64,000 nucleotides of DNA, taken from assembly GCA_041530395.1 (NCBI GenBank), contig CP136945.1, forward strand, positions 186,001 to 250,000. The letters are read 5' to 3'. Shown piece after piece: positions 27,969-36,701 of the stretch. Each line of letters opens with the position of its first letter. Within the stretch, counting starts at the first letter, position 1. This DNA is from Thermosynechococcaceae cyanobacterium Okahandja (lineage in GTDB: Bacteria; Cyanobacteriota; Cyanobacteriia; Thermosynechococcales; Thermosynechococcaceae). The notes beneath the pieces were generated by a model, which had not been told where the DNA came from, made no database searches, and was given only the letters and a program-made list of their open reading frames with translations. The translations under genes were made by a program, and so were the position numbers.

Positions 27969-29303
27969 GGTGCCCGGCTGTTCTACGAGGGTGACCCGGC
28001 GGGGTTGCGAGAGTTGCTTCAGAACCGGCTGGAGGCTCGCCAACGTGTGATTGAGCGTCTGAAGGACCAATTGCAGGCTGCCGGTCTCGGCGAGGGCATT
28101 GAGGGCATCCCTCAGTTGCTCCACAAGGGCTAAGCGCTGCTGCAGCTGTTGTTCGTTTTGAGCCAATAACTGGGCAAGGTGCTGAGTGTACTGGTGCAGT
28201 TCTTGGCCAATGGCGGTGTGTTCTTGATTGACCCGCCCCAGCAACTGAACTTGCTGAGTGTACAACTGCTCTAGCAATTGCTGAAAGGCGGCCTCTGAGG
28301 AGTGCTGTTGCGCTGTCAGGGTGGTTAAAAACTGTTGGCGATCGCTGGCAATGGCTTGTGCTAACTGGCTCAGGTTTTGCACCAACTGCTCTAGCCGCTC
28401 GGTGGCCGGAGCCATGAGGGTCTCTGGATTGGGCAGTTCTGCGCGAATCACCTCTTGGACAACCGTCTGTAAGCTCTCCGGTGCCAGCGCCGGTGGTGGC
28501 GCACCGACCGGTAGGCGTGGCAGCAGTTGATCGTTAATGTAGGTGTCAATTTGCAGCAGGAATTTGGCTTCCCAGCGCTCGACGGCCACCAAGGGAATCA
28601 TCACAAACACACTCAAAACCAAGGCCACCAAGGTGGTATCAAAGGCAACCGCTAAACCGGTGGTAACGCTACCAATGCCCTCCTTAATTTGGTTCACATC
28701 TTGGGCCGTGTCCAGAAAACTAGAAAAGCCGCTGACCGCTTGGCTAATGCCCACAACGGTGCCAATGAATCCCAGTAAAGGGATAGCCCATACCAGTACC
28801 CGCGGGATGGTGTAGGAGGCATCCATGGCGGCGGCAGCACTGCCACTGTCTTCAGCCGCCACTTCAGCGGCAATGGCACGCTGTTCACTGGTCAGGAAGG
28901 CTGCCAATACGCGACTACAGCGATTGGGGAGAATGCCCCGCCGCTGCGCTAAGGTCTGCTGCAGGTGAGCCACATCCCGGGGGCTAGAAAACGGATAGTT
29001 AACCGGAACCCAATTTTGGCGCAGGCTAGGAAACTGCTGCACAAGGGCGATCGCCTTCAACAGGGTAAAGATCAGCACTGCCCAAGCAAAGAATAGTGCC
29101 ATTGGCTGCGTCCACCCCCGCGCCAGCAGTAATTGCCCTAAATAGGTTCCCTGAAACGGCAGAAAAACAATATAGACCGCCACCGTGGCCACAAGGGCGA
29201 TCGCCAAGGCCAGCCAAAAATTAGCCCGCAGATCCTTACGGCTAACCGCCGCAGGGGTCAACGGTAGGGTGGAGGCGGGCACAGGGGTGGAAGAAACAGT
29301 CAT
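27957..29303 (-). CDS. MotA/TolQ/ExbB-type proton channel protein with long coiled-coil tail
   Basis: Encodes 448 residues. Membrane spans are visible near residues 28-50 and 65-85, then a pair near 160-185 and 210-240 that forms the conserved core (LVWAIPLLGFIGTVVGISQA, then GLAVAFDTTLVALVLSVFVM). After that come about 190 residues rich in Q, L and E (e.g. LAQNEQQLQQRLALVEQLRD) that should form coiled coil. ExbB/TolQ proteins use the proton gradient to energise outer-membrane processes, normally with an ExbD/TolR partner; none is adjacent, so the partner and role are open. The gene is third after ftsZ and the BASS gene on the same strand. Confidence 0.8.
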   Translation of the reverse strand: MTVSSTPVPASTLPLTPAAVSRKDLRANFWLALAIALVATVAVYIVFLPFQGTYLGQLLLARGWTQPMALFFAWAVLIFTLLKAIALVQQFPSLRQNWVPVNYPFSSPRDVAHLQQTLAQRRGILPNRCSRVLAAFLTSEQRAIAAEVAAEDSGSAAAAMDASYTIPRVLVWAIPLLGFIGTVVGISQAVSGFSSFLDTAQDVNQIKEGIGSVTTGLAVAFDTTLVALVLSVFVMIPLVAVERWEAKFLLQIDTYINDQLLPRLPVGAPPPALAPESLQTVVQEVIRAELPNPETLMAPATERLEQLVQNLSQLAQAIASDRQQFLTTLTAQQHSSEAAFQQLLEQLYTQQVQLLGRVNQEHTAIGQELHQYTQHLAQLLAQNEQQLQQRLALVEQLRDALNALAETGSLQLVLQTLNHTLASLQPVLKQLSQPRRVTLVEQPGTLDS

Positions 29304-29348
29304 AGGCGTAGATAAGGCAAACCTTATTGATCTTAACCAAAGGGGAAC

Positions 29349-30284
29349 TTAGGGCTTAGGCACAATGCGCTGCTGCCAACGCCAAATCCCCGCTAAAAGG
29401 CTACCAATCAGAGAATGCACCACCCCCGAAATGGCACAGGGAACCGCCGTCAGCGGATTGGCAAAGGCTTGCCGAGCCAACGCCACCCCCAAACCGGAAT
29501 TTTGCATCCCCACCTCAATGGAAATGGTGCGGCAGGTTCGCTGCGAATAGCCCACGGATCGGGCAATGTAGTACCCACCCAAAAAACCAATACTATGCAA
29601 CGAGATGACCGCCGCCAATAGTTGAATGCCGTGGGTCAGAATGGCACTGGCACTGGCGGCAAAGACACCGCCGCAAATTACACAAATCCCCAACACCGAA
29701 ATAAACGGTGCAATGGGCAGCACTTTTTTCACCAGATGCGGTGCCGTTGTATTCAGGGCTAGCCCCACAAGGATGGGTAACAGCACCACCTGCACAGTGC
29801 CCCAAAACAGTTGCAGCGCATTGACTTCCACGTACTGCCCCGCCAACAGCTTGGTTAACAGCGGTGTCATGACAATGGCTGCCAACGTAGAGCAGAGGGT
29901 CATCACCACCGAAAGGGCAACGTGGGCACGGGCAATAAAGCTCACCACATTTGAGGCGGTTCCCCCCGGGCAGCAGGCCACAAGGATCAGACCCACCGCA
30001 AAGGGAGTGGGTAACTGATACAAACGCGCCACCAACCATCCTGCCGTTGGCATAATCAGGTACTGCGCCACAAAGCCTAGAGCTACCGAGCGGGGCATTA
30101 AGCCCACCGCCTTGAACTCTGCCCAACTGAGGGTAATGCCCATCCCCAGCATCACCACCATCAAAATCCAGACAATGTAGTCGCTGGTCACCCACAAAAA
30201 CAGCGGTGGATGAATTAGAGCGGCAATGGCCGTCATCAACACCCACAGGGGAAAAAGATTTGTCAACCACTCAACGCGAGACAT
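29349..30284 (-). CDS. Bile acid:sodium symporter (BASS) family transporter
   Basis: Encodes 311 residues with about nine or ten membrane segments. LGMGITLSWAEFKAVGLMPR and LVACCPGGTASNVVSFIARA (the sodium-site PGG-x-x-SN motif) are family hallmarks, and the crossover EVGMQNSGLGVALARQAF is the second sodium region. Plant and cyanobacterial members carry pyruvate, 2-keto acids, bicarbonate-like or glucosinolate compounds, so the substrate cannot be read here. It starts 15 bases after the ftsZ stop on the same strand, suggesting co-transcription with cell division. Confidence 0.85.
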   Translation of the reverse strand: MSRVEWLTNLFPLWVLMTAIAALIHPPLFLWVTSDYIVWILMVVMLGMGITLSWAEFKAVGLMPRSVALGFVAQYLIMPTAGWLVARLYQLPTPFAVGLILVACCPGGTASNVVSFIARAHVALSVVMTLCSTLAAIVMTPLLTKLLAGQYVEVNALQLFWGTVQVVLLPILVGLALNTTAPHLVKKVLPIAPFISVLGICVICGGVFAASASAILTHGIQLLAAVISLHSIGFLGGYYIARSVGYSQRTCRTISIEVGMQNSGLGVALARQAFANPLTAVPCAISGVVHSLIGSLLAGIWRWQQRIVPKP

Positions 30285-30299
30285 GGCCAGCCGTGCTTC

Positions 30300-31532
30300 C
30301 TAGGGGGTGGGTCGCCGCCGCTGCAAAAATTCCGGAATATCCAGCTTGGGTTTTTCGTCGCTCTCTGGCAGTTCAGAAGTGGAGGCGGGGGCACTCGGCT
30401 GGGCCCTCTGGGGTAGCGGCGTTGCTTTGCTCACTGAGCGCGGGCGACCCGTGGCTTCGCCAGTAAACCCGGTGGCAATGACGGTGACTTGTACCTCGCC
30501 CTGTAGTTCGGGATCAATGACGGCACCAAAGATAATGTTGGCATTGGCATCGGCGACATTGTAGATTACCTCTGCGGCCGCATTGACTTCGTGCAAGGTT
30601 AAATCGGTGCCGCCCGTAATATTAAAGACAACCCCTTTGGCTCCCTCAATAGAGCCTTCCAGCAGGGGGGAGGAAATGGCTGTGACCGCTGCCTCTGCGG
30701 CGCGGGACTTACCGGAGGCAATACCAATCCCCATCATGGCAGACCCGGCATCCGCCATCACCGAGCGAATATCGGCAAAGTCCACATTAATGAGGCCGGG
30801 CAGGTTAATAATATCGGAGATCCCCTGCACCCCTTGGCGCAGCACGTCGTCGGCAACCCGGAAGGCATCCTGCACCGAGGTTTGCTCAGAGATCACTGCG
30901 AGAATTTTATCGTTGGGAATCACAATTAGGGTGTCAACGCGACTTTGCAGCGCTTCAATTCCCTCATCTGCTTGCGCTGCACGGCGACGGCCTTCAAAGG
31001 TAAAGGGACGGGTTACCACTGCCACGGTCAGGGCACCCTGCTCCTTGGCCACTTCAGCCACAATGGGTGCCGCACCGGTTCCTGTACCACCTCCCATGCC
31101 ACAGGTAATAAAAATTAAGTCGGCATCCTTAAGGGCTGCGGCTAAGTCTTCGCGGGATTCTTCGGCAGCCTTTTGACCAATGGCCGGATTGCCGCCTGCT
31201 CCTAGACCACGGGTTAATTTTTGACCAATTTGTAGGGAGCGATGGGCATGGGACTGAGCGATCGCCTGAGCATCGGTATTCACCGACCAAAACTCAACGC
31301 CAGCAACATTACTGGCAATCATGCGATTAACTGCATTGCCACCGCCACCACCAACACCAATGACTTTAATGCGAGCTGCTGAAGTGTCCACCAAGCTGTC
31401 ATGACTCCTTAACACATCGGTTGGTGTGCTATGACCATTGTCGTCAGATGCAGTATCGTATTCTCCTGCCGTTAAATGATTGGAATGCTCAACAGGAATG
31501 GCCTGCGCAGGAAAAGGATGCTCTGACTCCAT
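30300..31532 (-). CDS. ftsZ: Cell division GTPase FtsZ
   Basis: Encodes 410 residues that polymerise at midcell. [16 protein letters not shown] starts the GTPase domain at about residue 56, [18 protein letters not shown] is the tubulin signature, and [11 protein letters not shown] is the T7 loop. The N-terminal extension of about 55 acidic/polar residues is usual in cyanobacteria. The C-terminus ends in a linker and [13 protein letters not shown], the conserved tail that binds partners such as Ftn2/SepF. I use the ATG complementary to 31530-31532; a TTG lies 21 bases upstream. On the minus strand TATAGT (complement of 31568-31573) may be its -10. BASS and ExbB-like genes follow. Confidence 0.97.
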   Translation of the reverse strand: MESEHPFPAQAIPVEHSNHLTAGEYDTASDDNGHSTPTDVLRSHDSLVDTSAARIKVIGVGGGGGNAVNRMIASNVAGVEFWSVNTDAQAIAQSHAHRSLQIGQKLTRGLGAGGNPAIGQKAAEESREDLAAALKDADLIFITCGMGGGTGTGAAPIVAEVAKEQGALTVAVVTRPFTFEGRRRAAQADEGIEALQSRVDTLIVIPNDKILAVISEQTSVQDAFRVADDVLRQGVQGISDIINLPGLINVDFADIRSVMADAGSAMMGIGIASGKSRAAEAAVTAISSPLLEGSIEGAKGVVFNITGGTDLTLHEVNAAAEVIYNVADANANIIFGAVIDPELQGEVQVTVIATGFTGEATGRPRSVSKATPLPQRAQPSAPASTSELPESDEKPKLDIPEFLQRRRPTP

Positions 31533-31728
31533 AACACAACTTTTTTGACCCAAGATAAATTATGGGGCAACTATATCATGAACTTTAGCAAAGGCAGGAT
31601 TAACCCCCTGACAAACTTTTGCTACGCTGGGAGTGAAGCTGGCAGGATGGCAAGTGCTGGGCAACACAATACAAAAAATCAATAGCACTGTGCTAGATTT
31701 GTGAAAATTTAATGTTTGTGAGGCCGGT

Positions 31729-33114
31729 GTGTTTATTCGCTTCCAGCCACGGCGGCGACCTGCTCCTCCAGAGGAGGGGAGTCTCTTTTGGCAAATGGTC
31801 TTGTGGGTAGGGGTTGGTTTCCTTTCGGCCAGCATTGGGGCGATGTGGGGGCTGATGAGTCAGAGTACCCCCCTGATGCAGCGATCGCTCTCCGCAAATG
31901 AATGGCGGGTGTTTCAGCGGGGCGATCGCGCCGCCGCCACCCTCAAGCACCCCCTGAATTTACTGGTCATTGGTTCTAAGGTGCTCACCTCGGATTTAGA
32001 TGAGCCACCAGACCCAAACCTAACCTATCACGCCTTGGTGAACTCGGTCGAAGGCCTCTCCGACTCCCTATTACTGGTGCGGTTTGATCCTAACCATCAA
32101 CGGTTGGTGGTGCTCTCGATTCCGCGGGATACCCTCACGTTTATTCCTGGGCGGGGGGATGCCAAAATTAACGAAGCCAATGCCCTAGGTGGCCCCGCCT
32201 TGACGGCAGAAACCGTCAGCGACCTACTGGGGGATGTGCCCATTGACCGCTACTTGCGGATTAACGTCCAAGGGATTGAGCGATTTATTGATGCCCTTGG
32301 CGGTGTGACGGTTGATGTACCCCAAGTTATGCGCTACCGCGACGATAGCCAGCGGCTCCACATCGATCTGCAACCTGGACGGCAGCACCTGAATGGCAAT
32401 CAATCGCTGCAATTTTTACGCTTTCGCTACGATAGCCTTGGGGATATTGGCCGTGTTCAGCGCCAACAGATGTTTTTGCGCGCCCTGATGGAACAATCGG
32501 CACGTCCGGACACCCTAGCCCGCATTCCCACCATTCTGGGCATTATTCGCGAGAATTTAGATACGAACCTGAGCGTGGAGGAACTGCTAAGCCTGAGTCA
32601 GTTTATGGCGCAGTTACCGCGATCGCGCATTGAGTTTCTGCTGTTGCCGGGCGACTTTAATGGCACAGGCGAGTTAGACATTAGCTATTGGCTGCCCAAC
32701 TATCGCCGCATTGCTTGGCTATCGGATACCTACTTCCGGGATAGGCCGACTGCCGACCCGCGGGAAACGGGGCTGACCCAGCCAGAAAACGTGCGCATTG
32801 CCCTGCAAAACACTCACCTGAGTGACACTGTGGTTGAGGAACTCAGCCAGCGGCTATGGGAGGCAGGGTACCGGGATCAGTTTGTGGCCGATCCCTTGAG
32901 CCAACCCATTGAAGTGACGCGCATTATTGCCCAGCAGGGAGACTTGGCAGCGGCGCGCCGGGTGCAACTGCTGTTGGGGTTTGGCGAAGTGCGCGTTGAA
33001 AGTACGGGCGTGTTAGCATCGGATGTAACCATCCAATTGGGGAATGATGCCCGCCATCGCCTGATGCCTATGCCCCAGACACACCAGACAGATATGCCGC
33101 CGAGCGCCCTGTGA
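31729..33114 (+). CDS. LytR-CpsA-Psr (LCP) family protein with LytR_C domain
   Basis: Encodes 461 residues. One membrane span lies near residues 22-44 after a basic N-terminus. The LCP domain follows: LNLLVIGSK, then SDSLLLVRFDPNHQRLVVLS and IPRDTLTFIPGRGDAKINEA with the conserved arginines and aspartate that bind polyprenyl phosphate. LCP enzymes move glycans from lipid carriers to the cell wall outside the membrane. A C-terminal LytR_C domain starts near residue 350 (VRIALQNTHLSDTVVEELS). The GTG at 31729 is the likely start. It is divergent from ftsZ and overlaps the ROK gene start by four bases. Confidence 0.88.
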   Translation: MFIRFQPRRRPAPPEEGSLFWQMVLWVGVGFLSASIGAMWGLMSQSTPLMQRSLSANEWRVFQRGDRAAATLKHPLNLLVIGSKVLTSDLDEPPDPNLTYHALVNSVEGLSDSLLLVRFDPNHQRLVVLSIPRDTLTFIPGRGDAKINEANALGGPALTAETVSDLLGDVPIDRYLRINVQGIERFIDALGGVTVDVPQVMRYRDDSQRLHIDLQPGRQHLNGNQSLQFLRFRYDSLGDIGRVQRQQMFLRALMEQSARPDTLARIPTILGIIRENLDTNLSVEELLSLSQFMAQLPRSRIEFLLLPGDFNGTGELDISYWLPNYRRIAWLSDTYFRDRPTADPRETGLTQPENVRIALQNTHLSDTVVEELSQRLWEAGYRDQFVADPLSQPIEVTRIIAQQGDLAAARRVQLLLGFGEVRVESTGVLASDVTIQLGNDARHRLMPMPQTHQTDMPPSAL

Positions 33115-34007
33115 GTGAACCCTACGTTATTGGCGTGGATTTGGGGGGCACCGCCATCAAGATGGGTCGCTTTAGCCCCAAGGGCGAGTGTCTGAATGCC
33201 GTAACATTGCCCACGCCCCAGCCACCCTATCCCGATGCAGTTCTCAAAGCCGCTGTCCAAGGGATTCAGGAATTGGACCCGGAGGATCGGGCGATCGCCA
33301 TTGGTATGGGCATCCCGGGGCCTGTGGATGCTGCAGGACGAGTGGCACGCCGCGCCATTAACCTCGGCTGGTACGATGTCCCGGTCAGTGATACCCTCGA
33401 GCACGTCACGGCAAAGCCCACGGTGATCTGTAACGATGCCAACTGCGCGGGCCTCGGCGAGGCATGGCTAGGGGCAGGCAGCCAGTTTCAGAATCTCATT
33501 TTGCTCACGTTGGGTACGGGGGTTGGCGGTGCTATTATTCTCAACGGCGAACTGTTTGTAGGGCGTGACGGTACGGCGGGGGAGTTGGGCTTAATTACCC
33601 TTGACTACAACGGTCCCCCCTGTAATAGTGGCAATCGCGGCTCCTTGGAGCAACACGTTTCGGTGCAAGCCATTCGTCGCCGCCAAGGCTGTGAACCCCA
33701 CGAGCTAGATCAACGTGCCCGTCAGGGGGATCCGGTGGCGATCGCCTTCTGGCAGGAGTACGGTCGGGAATTGGCGGCGGGCATTGCCAGTTTAGTGTAT
33801 GTGCTCACCCCCGAGGCGGTCATCATTGGCGGTGGCATTAGTGCCGCCAGTGATCTCTTTTTCCCCAGCCTGATGAGCGAATTAGAGGCGCGGGTACTAC
33901 CCACCTCCCGCAACAACCTCCACTGCCTACGGGCGACCCTTGGCAATCAGGCAGGCATGGTGGGGGCCGCAAAGCTGGCATGGCAGTTTGTCAAGCAACG
34001 CCTTTGA
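33111..34007 (+). CDS. ROK family sugar kinase-like protein without the usual zinc site
   Basis: Encodes 298 residues with the ROK fold: N-terminal phosphate loop GVDLGGTAIKMGRF, NDANCAGLGEAWLGAG with the catalytic aspartate, and LGTGVGGAIILNGELFVG. Typical ROK glucokinases continue with ExGH and CxCGxxGCxE zinc ligands; here the segment is AGELGLITLD and CNSGNRGSLEQ, so the His and all but one Cys are gone. It may be a sugar kinase that has lost zinc, or another sugar-binding role. It starts with GTG overlapping the LCP stop. A non-ROK glucokinase follows 45 bases downstream. Confidence 0.8.
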   Translation: MSEPYVIGVDLGGTAIKMGRFSPKGECLNAVTLPTPQPPYPDAVLKAAVQGIQELDPEDRAIAIGMGIPGPVDAAGRVARRAINLGWYDVPVSDTLEHVTAKPTVICNDANCAGLGEAWLGAGSQFQNLILLTLGTGVGGAIILNGELFVGRDGTAGELGLITLDYNGPPCNSGNRGSLEQHVSVQAIRRRQGCEPHELDQRARQGDPVAIAFWQEYGRELAAGIASLVYVLTPEAVIIGGGISAASDLFFPSLMSELEARVLPTSRNNLHCLRATLGNQAGMVGAAKLAWQFVKQRL

Positions 34008-34052
34008 TTTAGATCAACAGTTCCCTTGTAGGCACGCTTTTGGGGAGGGGTC

Positions 34053-35033
34053 ATGAGTATTATCCTTGGCGCTGATGTGGGCGGCACAAAAACCCTAGTG
34101 CAGTTGTGGGAGGTGGTGGGCAGTGACTGGCACCTGCTGCGCAGCCAAAAGTACGCCAGCCGTGACTTCGCCAATTTAACCGCCCTCCTGCAAGACTTTC
34201 TGAGTCACGGATCGGTTTGGCCGCAGCGCGCCTGTTTGGGCATTCCGGGGCCGGTCATTGATCAAACCGCCCAAGTGACCAATTTAGGCTGGCGGGTGAG
34301 CGCCCAAGAGCTACAGGAGACCCTGCGGATTCCCTGTGTGACCCTGTTGAACGATTTTGCTGCGGTGGCCTACGGCTCCCTAGTGCTGCCCCCCAGCGAT
34401 ATTGTTGTGCTCCAAGATCGACCGCGGCGCTCCCAAGCCCCCATTGCCTTGCTAGGGGCGGGTACCGGCTTAGGGGAAGCCCTAATGCTGTGGCAGGGCG
34501 ATCGCTACCGGGTCTTGCCGATTGAGGGGGGCCACACCGACTTTCCCCCCCGCAATGAACTGGAAATTGGCCTATTGCGCTATCTGTGGGAGCGTTACGA
34601 GCGGGTCTCGGTCGAGCGGGTGGTGTCTGGCCCCGGCCTCGTCAACATCTATGAGTACCTCAAACACATTGAATTTGCCCCCGAGGCCGCCGACGTGCAG
34701 GCAGCCATGGCCAGTGGTGATGCGGCAGCGGTCATTAGTCGGTTTGGCATGGCGGGGGATCCCCTATGTGCCCAAGCCTTGGAGATGTTTGTGGCCGCCT
34801 ACGGTGCCGAGGCCGGCAACCTTGCCCTCAAAAGCTTGCCCTTGGGCGGAATCTTGATTGCCGGTGGCATTGCCGCCAAGATACTGCCGAAGATGACGGA
34901 TGGCACCTTCTTAACTCACTTTTTAGATAAAGGGCGCTTTCGCCCCTTGATGGAGCAGTTGTTTGTTGCCGTGATTACCAATCCCGAGGTTGGGCTGTTG
35001 GGAACGATTCATCTGGCCGCCCAAGGGAGTTGA
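34053..35033 (+). CDS. glk: Glucokinase (Glk, non-ROK type)
   Basis: Encodes 326 residues, the normal size of the bacterial glucokinase family that phosphorylates glucose to glucose 6-phosphate in the cytosol. GADVGGTKTLVQLW is the N-terminal phosphate loop. LNDFAAVAYGSL holds the catalytic aspartate, GAGTGLGEALM the adenosine region, and IEGGHTDFPPRNELE the sugar-contacting Glu/His. The ATG at 34053 has GGGGAGGGG a few bases upstream. It lies downstream of the LCP-ROK pair on the same strand and ends before an A/T-rich promoter region. Confidence 0.9.
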   Translation: MSIILGADVGGTKTLVQLWEVVGSDWHLLRSQKYASRDFANLTALLQDFLSHGSVWPQRACLGIPGPVIDQTAQVTNLGWRVSAQELQETLRIPCVTLLNDFAAVAYGSLVLPPSDIVVLQDRPRRSQAPIALLGAGTGLGEALMLWQGDRYRVLPIEGGHTDFPPRNELEIGLLRYLWERYERVSVERVVSGPGLVNIYEYLKHIEFAPEAADVQAAMASGDAAAVISRFGMAGDPLCAQALEMFVAAYGAEAGNLALKSLPLGGILIAGGIAAKILPKMTDGTFLTHFLDKGRFRPLMEQLFVAVITNPEVGLLGTIHLAAQGS

Positions 35034-35091
35034 GGATCTACCCTAACGGTTTTCAACAGAAAATCGTCCAAAATATAAATATATATTGAGG

Positions 35092-35134
35092 GCAATAGCT
35101 TGATGTGCCTATTGCTTCCCGCCAGAGGTGCGGG
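35092..35134 (+). promoter_or_regulatory. Two hairpins in the 5' leader of the coiled-coil gene
   Basis: Downstream of an A/T-rich promoter-like stretch (TATAAATATATATTG, about 35074-35088), two perfect stems follow: GCAATAG (35092-35098) with CTATTGC (35109-35115), and CCCGC (35118-35122) with GCGGG (35130-35134). The ribosome site TGGAGG begins about 6 bases later and the ATG is at 35152. A structured leader so close to the ribosome site could control translation. Confidence 0.45.
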
Positions 35135-35151
35135 GTAATTTGGAGGTTTTG

Positions 35152-35544
35152 ATGGACTCTCAACTGCCCCCCAGTCTTACGGAGCACCTACCACCGGATG
35201 TGCTCAATTGGCTGTACCACTATCAGCAAGAGCATCAGTTTGCCAACCTCGAGGGGGTCATTGTTGATATTCTCTGTAAGTCCTTTGAGCAGGCAAACCA
35301 CGTACCCGAGCGCCTCGCTGACCTCGAACGGCGCATGAATGCCCTGAGTCGCGAAGTCGTTCATCTACGCCAGCAACTGCCGGAAACCTACGATCGCCTG
35401 CGGGAGCAATTGGCCGCCGTGCGCCTGAGCCATTCCGGTATTCTGCACAATCTGCGGGATCGGGTTGAAAGCCTTGAAGCGCAGGTCTTCCCCAGCCCAC
35501 CTAGTGAGCGGGTTGCGGACGCTGACGCAGCGGTTGATAGCTAA
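35152..35544 (+). CDS. Hypothetical coiled-coil protein
   Basis: Encodes 130 residues; I do not recognise a named family. The N-terminal part (LTEHLPPDVLNWLYHYQQEH) looks like a small helical domain with a ribbon-helix-like feel. From about residue 55 a heptad pattern runs to the end (RLADLERRMNALSREVVHLR, then LRDRVESLEAQVF), predicting a coiled coil and probably a dimer. The ATG at 35152 is preceded by TTTGGAGG. There is no signal peptide or membrane span. Its last 44 bases overlap the 3' end of the convergent CTDH gene. Confidence 0.65.
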   Translation: MDSQLPPSLTEHLPPDVLNWLYHYQQEHQFANLEGVIVDILCKSFEQANHVPERLADLERRMNALSREVVHLRQQLPETYDRLREQLAAVRLSHSGILHNLRDRVESLEAQVFPSPPSERVADADAAVDS

Positions 35545-35929
35545 ACAGTTCCTCGAGGGTGGCAAGGAGATCCACTTTGACACCGGTAATCTGATCTTGG
35601 GCGTTTAAGCCAAACTGCCATGCCACATTGACGCTAAACAGGGGCAGTTGCGCCCGACCGACAATGCGATACACGCGCTCGTGCGGCTCGTGGCTGAGCA
35701 GTTCTCCCTTGGTGGGGCTGACCCGCATCCCTACGGCCTCTTGGGCAAGGTAGGTGGCGATCGCCGCCCGGCCAACCACAGGGTCCTCAAAGGGAGGCAC
35801 CAGTACACCATCGGCAGCAAACAGGTCGGCTACCTCTGGATAGGCTTCGGCATTCAACCCAGCAAAATAGGCGCTAATGGTGGCCTCATTCACTCCCGCA
35901 ATGGTGGGGGACAGGGATGTTGTGGGCAT
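35501..35929 (-). CDS. C-terminal domain homologue of orange carotenoid protein (CTDH)
   Basis: Encodes 142 residues of the NTF2-like fold that matches the C-terminal half of orange carotenoid protein. From remembered OCP sequences, ISAYFAGLN (Tyr21) aligns with the OCP tyrosine that hydrogen-bonds the keto-carotenoid, and VNVAWQFGLN (Trp104) with the partner tryptophan; PPFEDPVVGR and VDLLATLEEL also match. CTDHs bind and deliver carotenoid to HCPs and are soluble. No cysteine is present, unlike the Anabaena CTDH whose cysteine controls dimerisation. It lies 77 bases after HCP on the same strand, so the two are likely co-transcribed. Confidence 0.88.
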   Translation of the reverse strand: MPTTSLSPTIAGVNEATISAYFAGLNAEAYPEVADLFAADGVLVPPFEDPVVGRAAIATYLAQEAVGMRVSPTKGELLSHEPHERVYRIVGRAQLPLFSVNVAWQFGLNAQDQITGVKVDLLATLEELFSYQPLRQRPQPAH

Positions 35930-36006
35930 TGGGGATTCCTCCTAACGGCTGCCAGCAAAGCAAAAAAGGGAGCGATCGCCCCCTTGCGTAACCCATGGCG
36001 TTGATA

Positions 36007-36504
36007 TTAAGCGGCGAGGGGATCCACACCCATGGCCACCACGGCATTGCGCAGCACCGTGATTTGCTGGCCAAAATCAAGGGCTTTAATGGCCTCAAAG
36101 ACGCGATCGGCATCCCGGCTGAGACGATAACCGGCGGGCACCGGCACCACAAACCCCTGCTTCATCAGTTCCGCCAGTTGGTACCAAAAGGCCAACTTGG
36201 TGTTGGGGCTAAAAACACCGTAGGCGCGGGTGAGGGGGGTTTCCACGTTGGCCACCAAGTCGCGCATAAATTGCAGTTGAGCGTCAAAACTGAGGGCCTT
36301 AACTTGGTTCAGCAGCCCCTCGGCTAGTTGCAGGCGAGCCGTCCCCGGCGCAGCCGCAGTAATTGAACGACCGGTTTCTGTGTAAATAAACCACAGCAGA
36401 CCGAGCTTATCGTCAGTACTCAGGCAGTTGAACAGCGTTGTCACGTCCTGCACCGCAGTGGCGATGGTGGACTGGGTGAAACGGTTATCTGTCGTAAAGG
36501 TCAT
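36007..36504 (-). CDS. Helical carotenoid protein (HCP), OCP N-terminal domain homologue
   Basis: Encodes 165 residues, all helical, corresponding to the N-terminal domain of orange carotenoid protein. LLWFIYTETGRSITAAAPG (Tyr41) and SPNTKLAFWYQLAELM (Trp107) match the OCP carotenoid-ring contacts, and FGQQITVLRNAVVAMG closes the domain as in OCP. HCPs bind keto-carotenoids and, by clade, quench phycobilisome excitation or singlet oxygen; which applies cannot be told from this sequence alone. It lies directly upstream of CTDH, forming the split equivalent of OCP. No FRP gene is seen nearby. Confidence 0.9.
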   Translation of the reverse strand: MTFTTDNRFTQSTIATAVQDVTTLFNCLSTDDKLGLLWFIYTETGRSITAAAPGTARLQLAEGLLNQVKALSFDAQLQFMRDLVANVETPLTRAYGVFSPNTKLAFWYQLAELMKQGFVVPVPAGYRLSRDADRVFEAIKALDFGQQITVLRNAVVAMGVDPLAA

Positions 36505-36561
36505 ACAGCTTCAGAGATGTTTCACGTTTAGCGTTGCGCTATCTTATCTCTGCCTCCTAGT

Positions 36562-36600
36562 CAACATTATGTTACATATCTTCACAGAAAGCAACATTAT
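36562..36600 (-). promoter_or_regulatory. Direct repeats in the HCP upstream region
   Basis: CAACATTAT occurs at 36562-36570 and again at 36592-36600, exactly 30 bases apart (about three helical turns). The first copy is part of an inverted AACATTATGTT (36563-36573). They lie 58-96 bases upstream of the HCP start. The spacing suits a protein binding one DNA face. No known regulator matches. Confidence 0.35.
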
Positions 36601-36701
36601 TTTATAAATGGCAACGATAGACTCCTCAAAATGTAGGGCAGTACGCCGATGGTTAATCGGTGCAGATGTTAAGATCGCCTCTGGTTTGTGGGGGGTCAGG
36701 A

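Noticed and set aside
31560-31950. Open frames on the minus strand overlapping the LCP start
   Set aside because: They are antisense to the LCP coding region or in the ftsZ promoter region and show no protein-like pattern.
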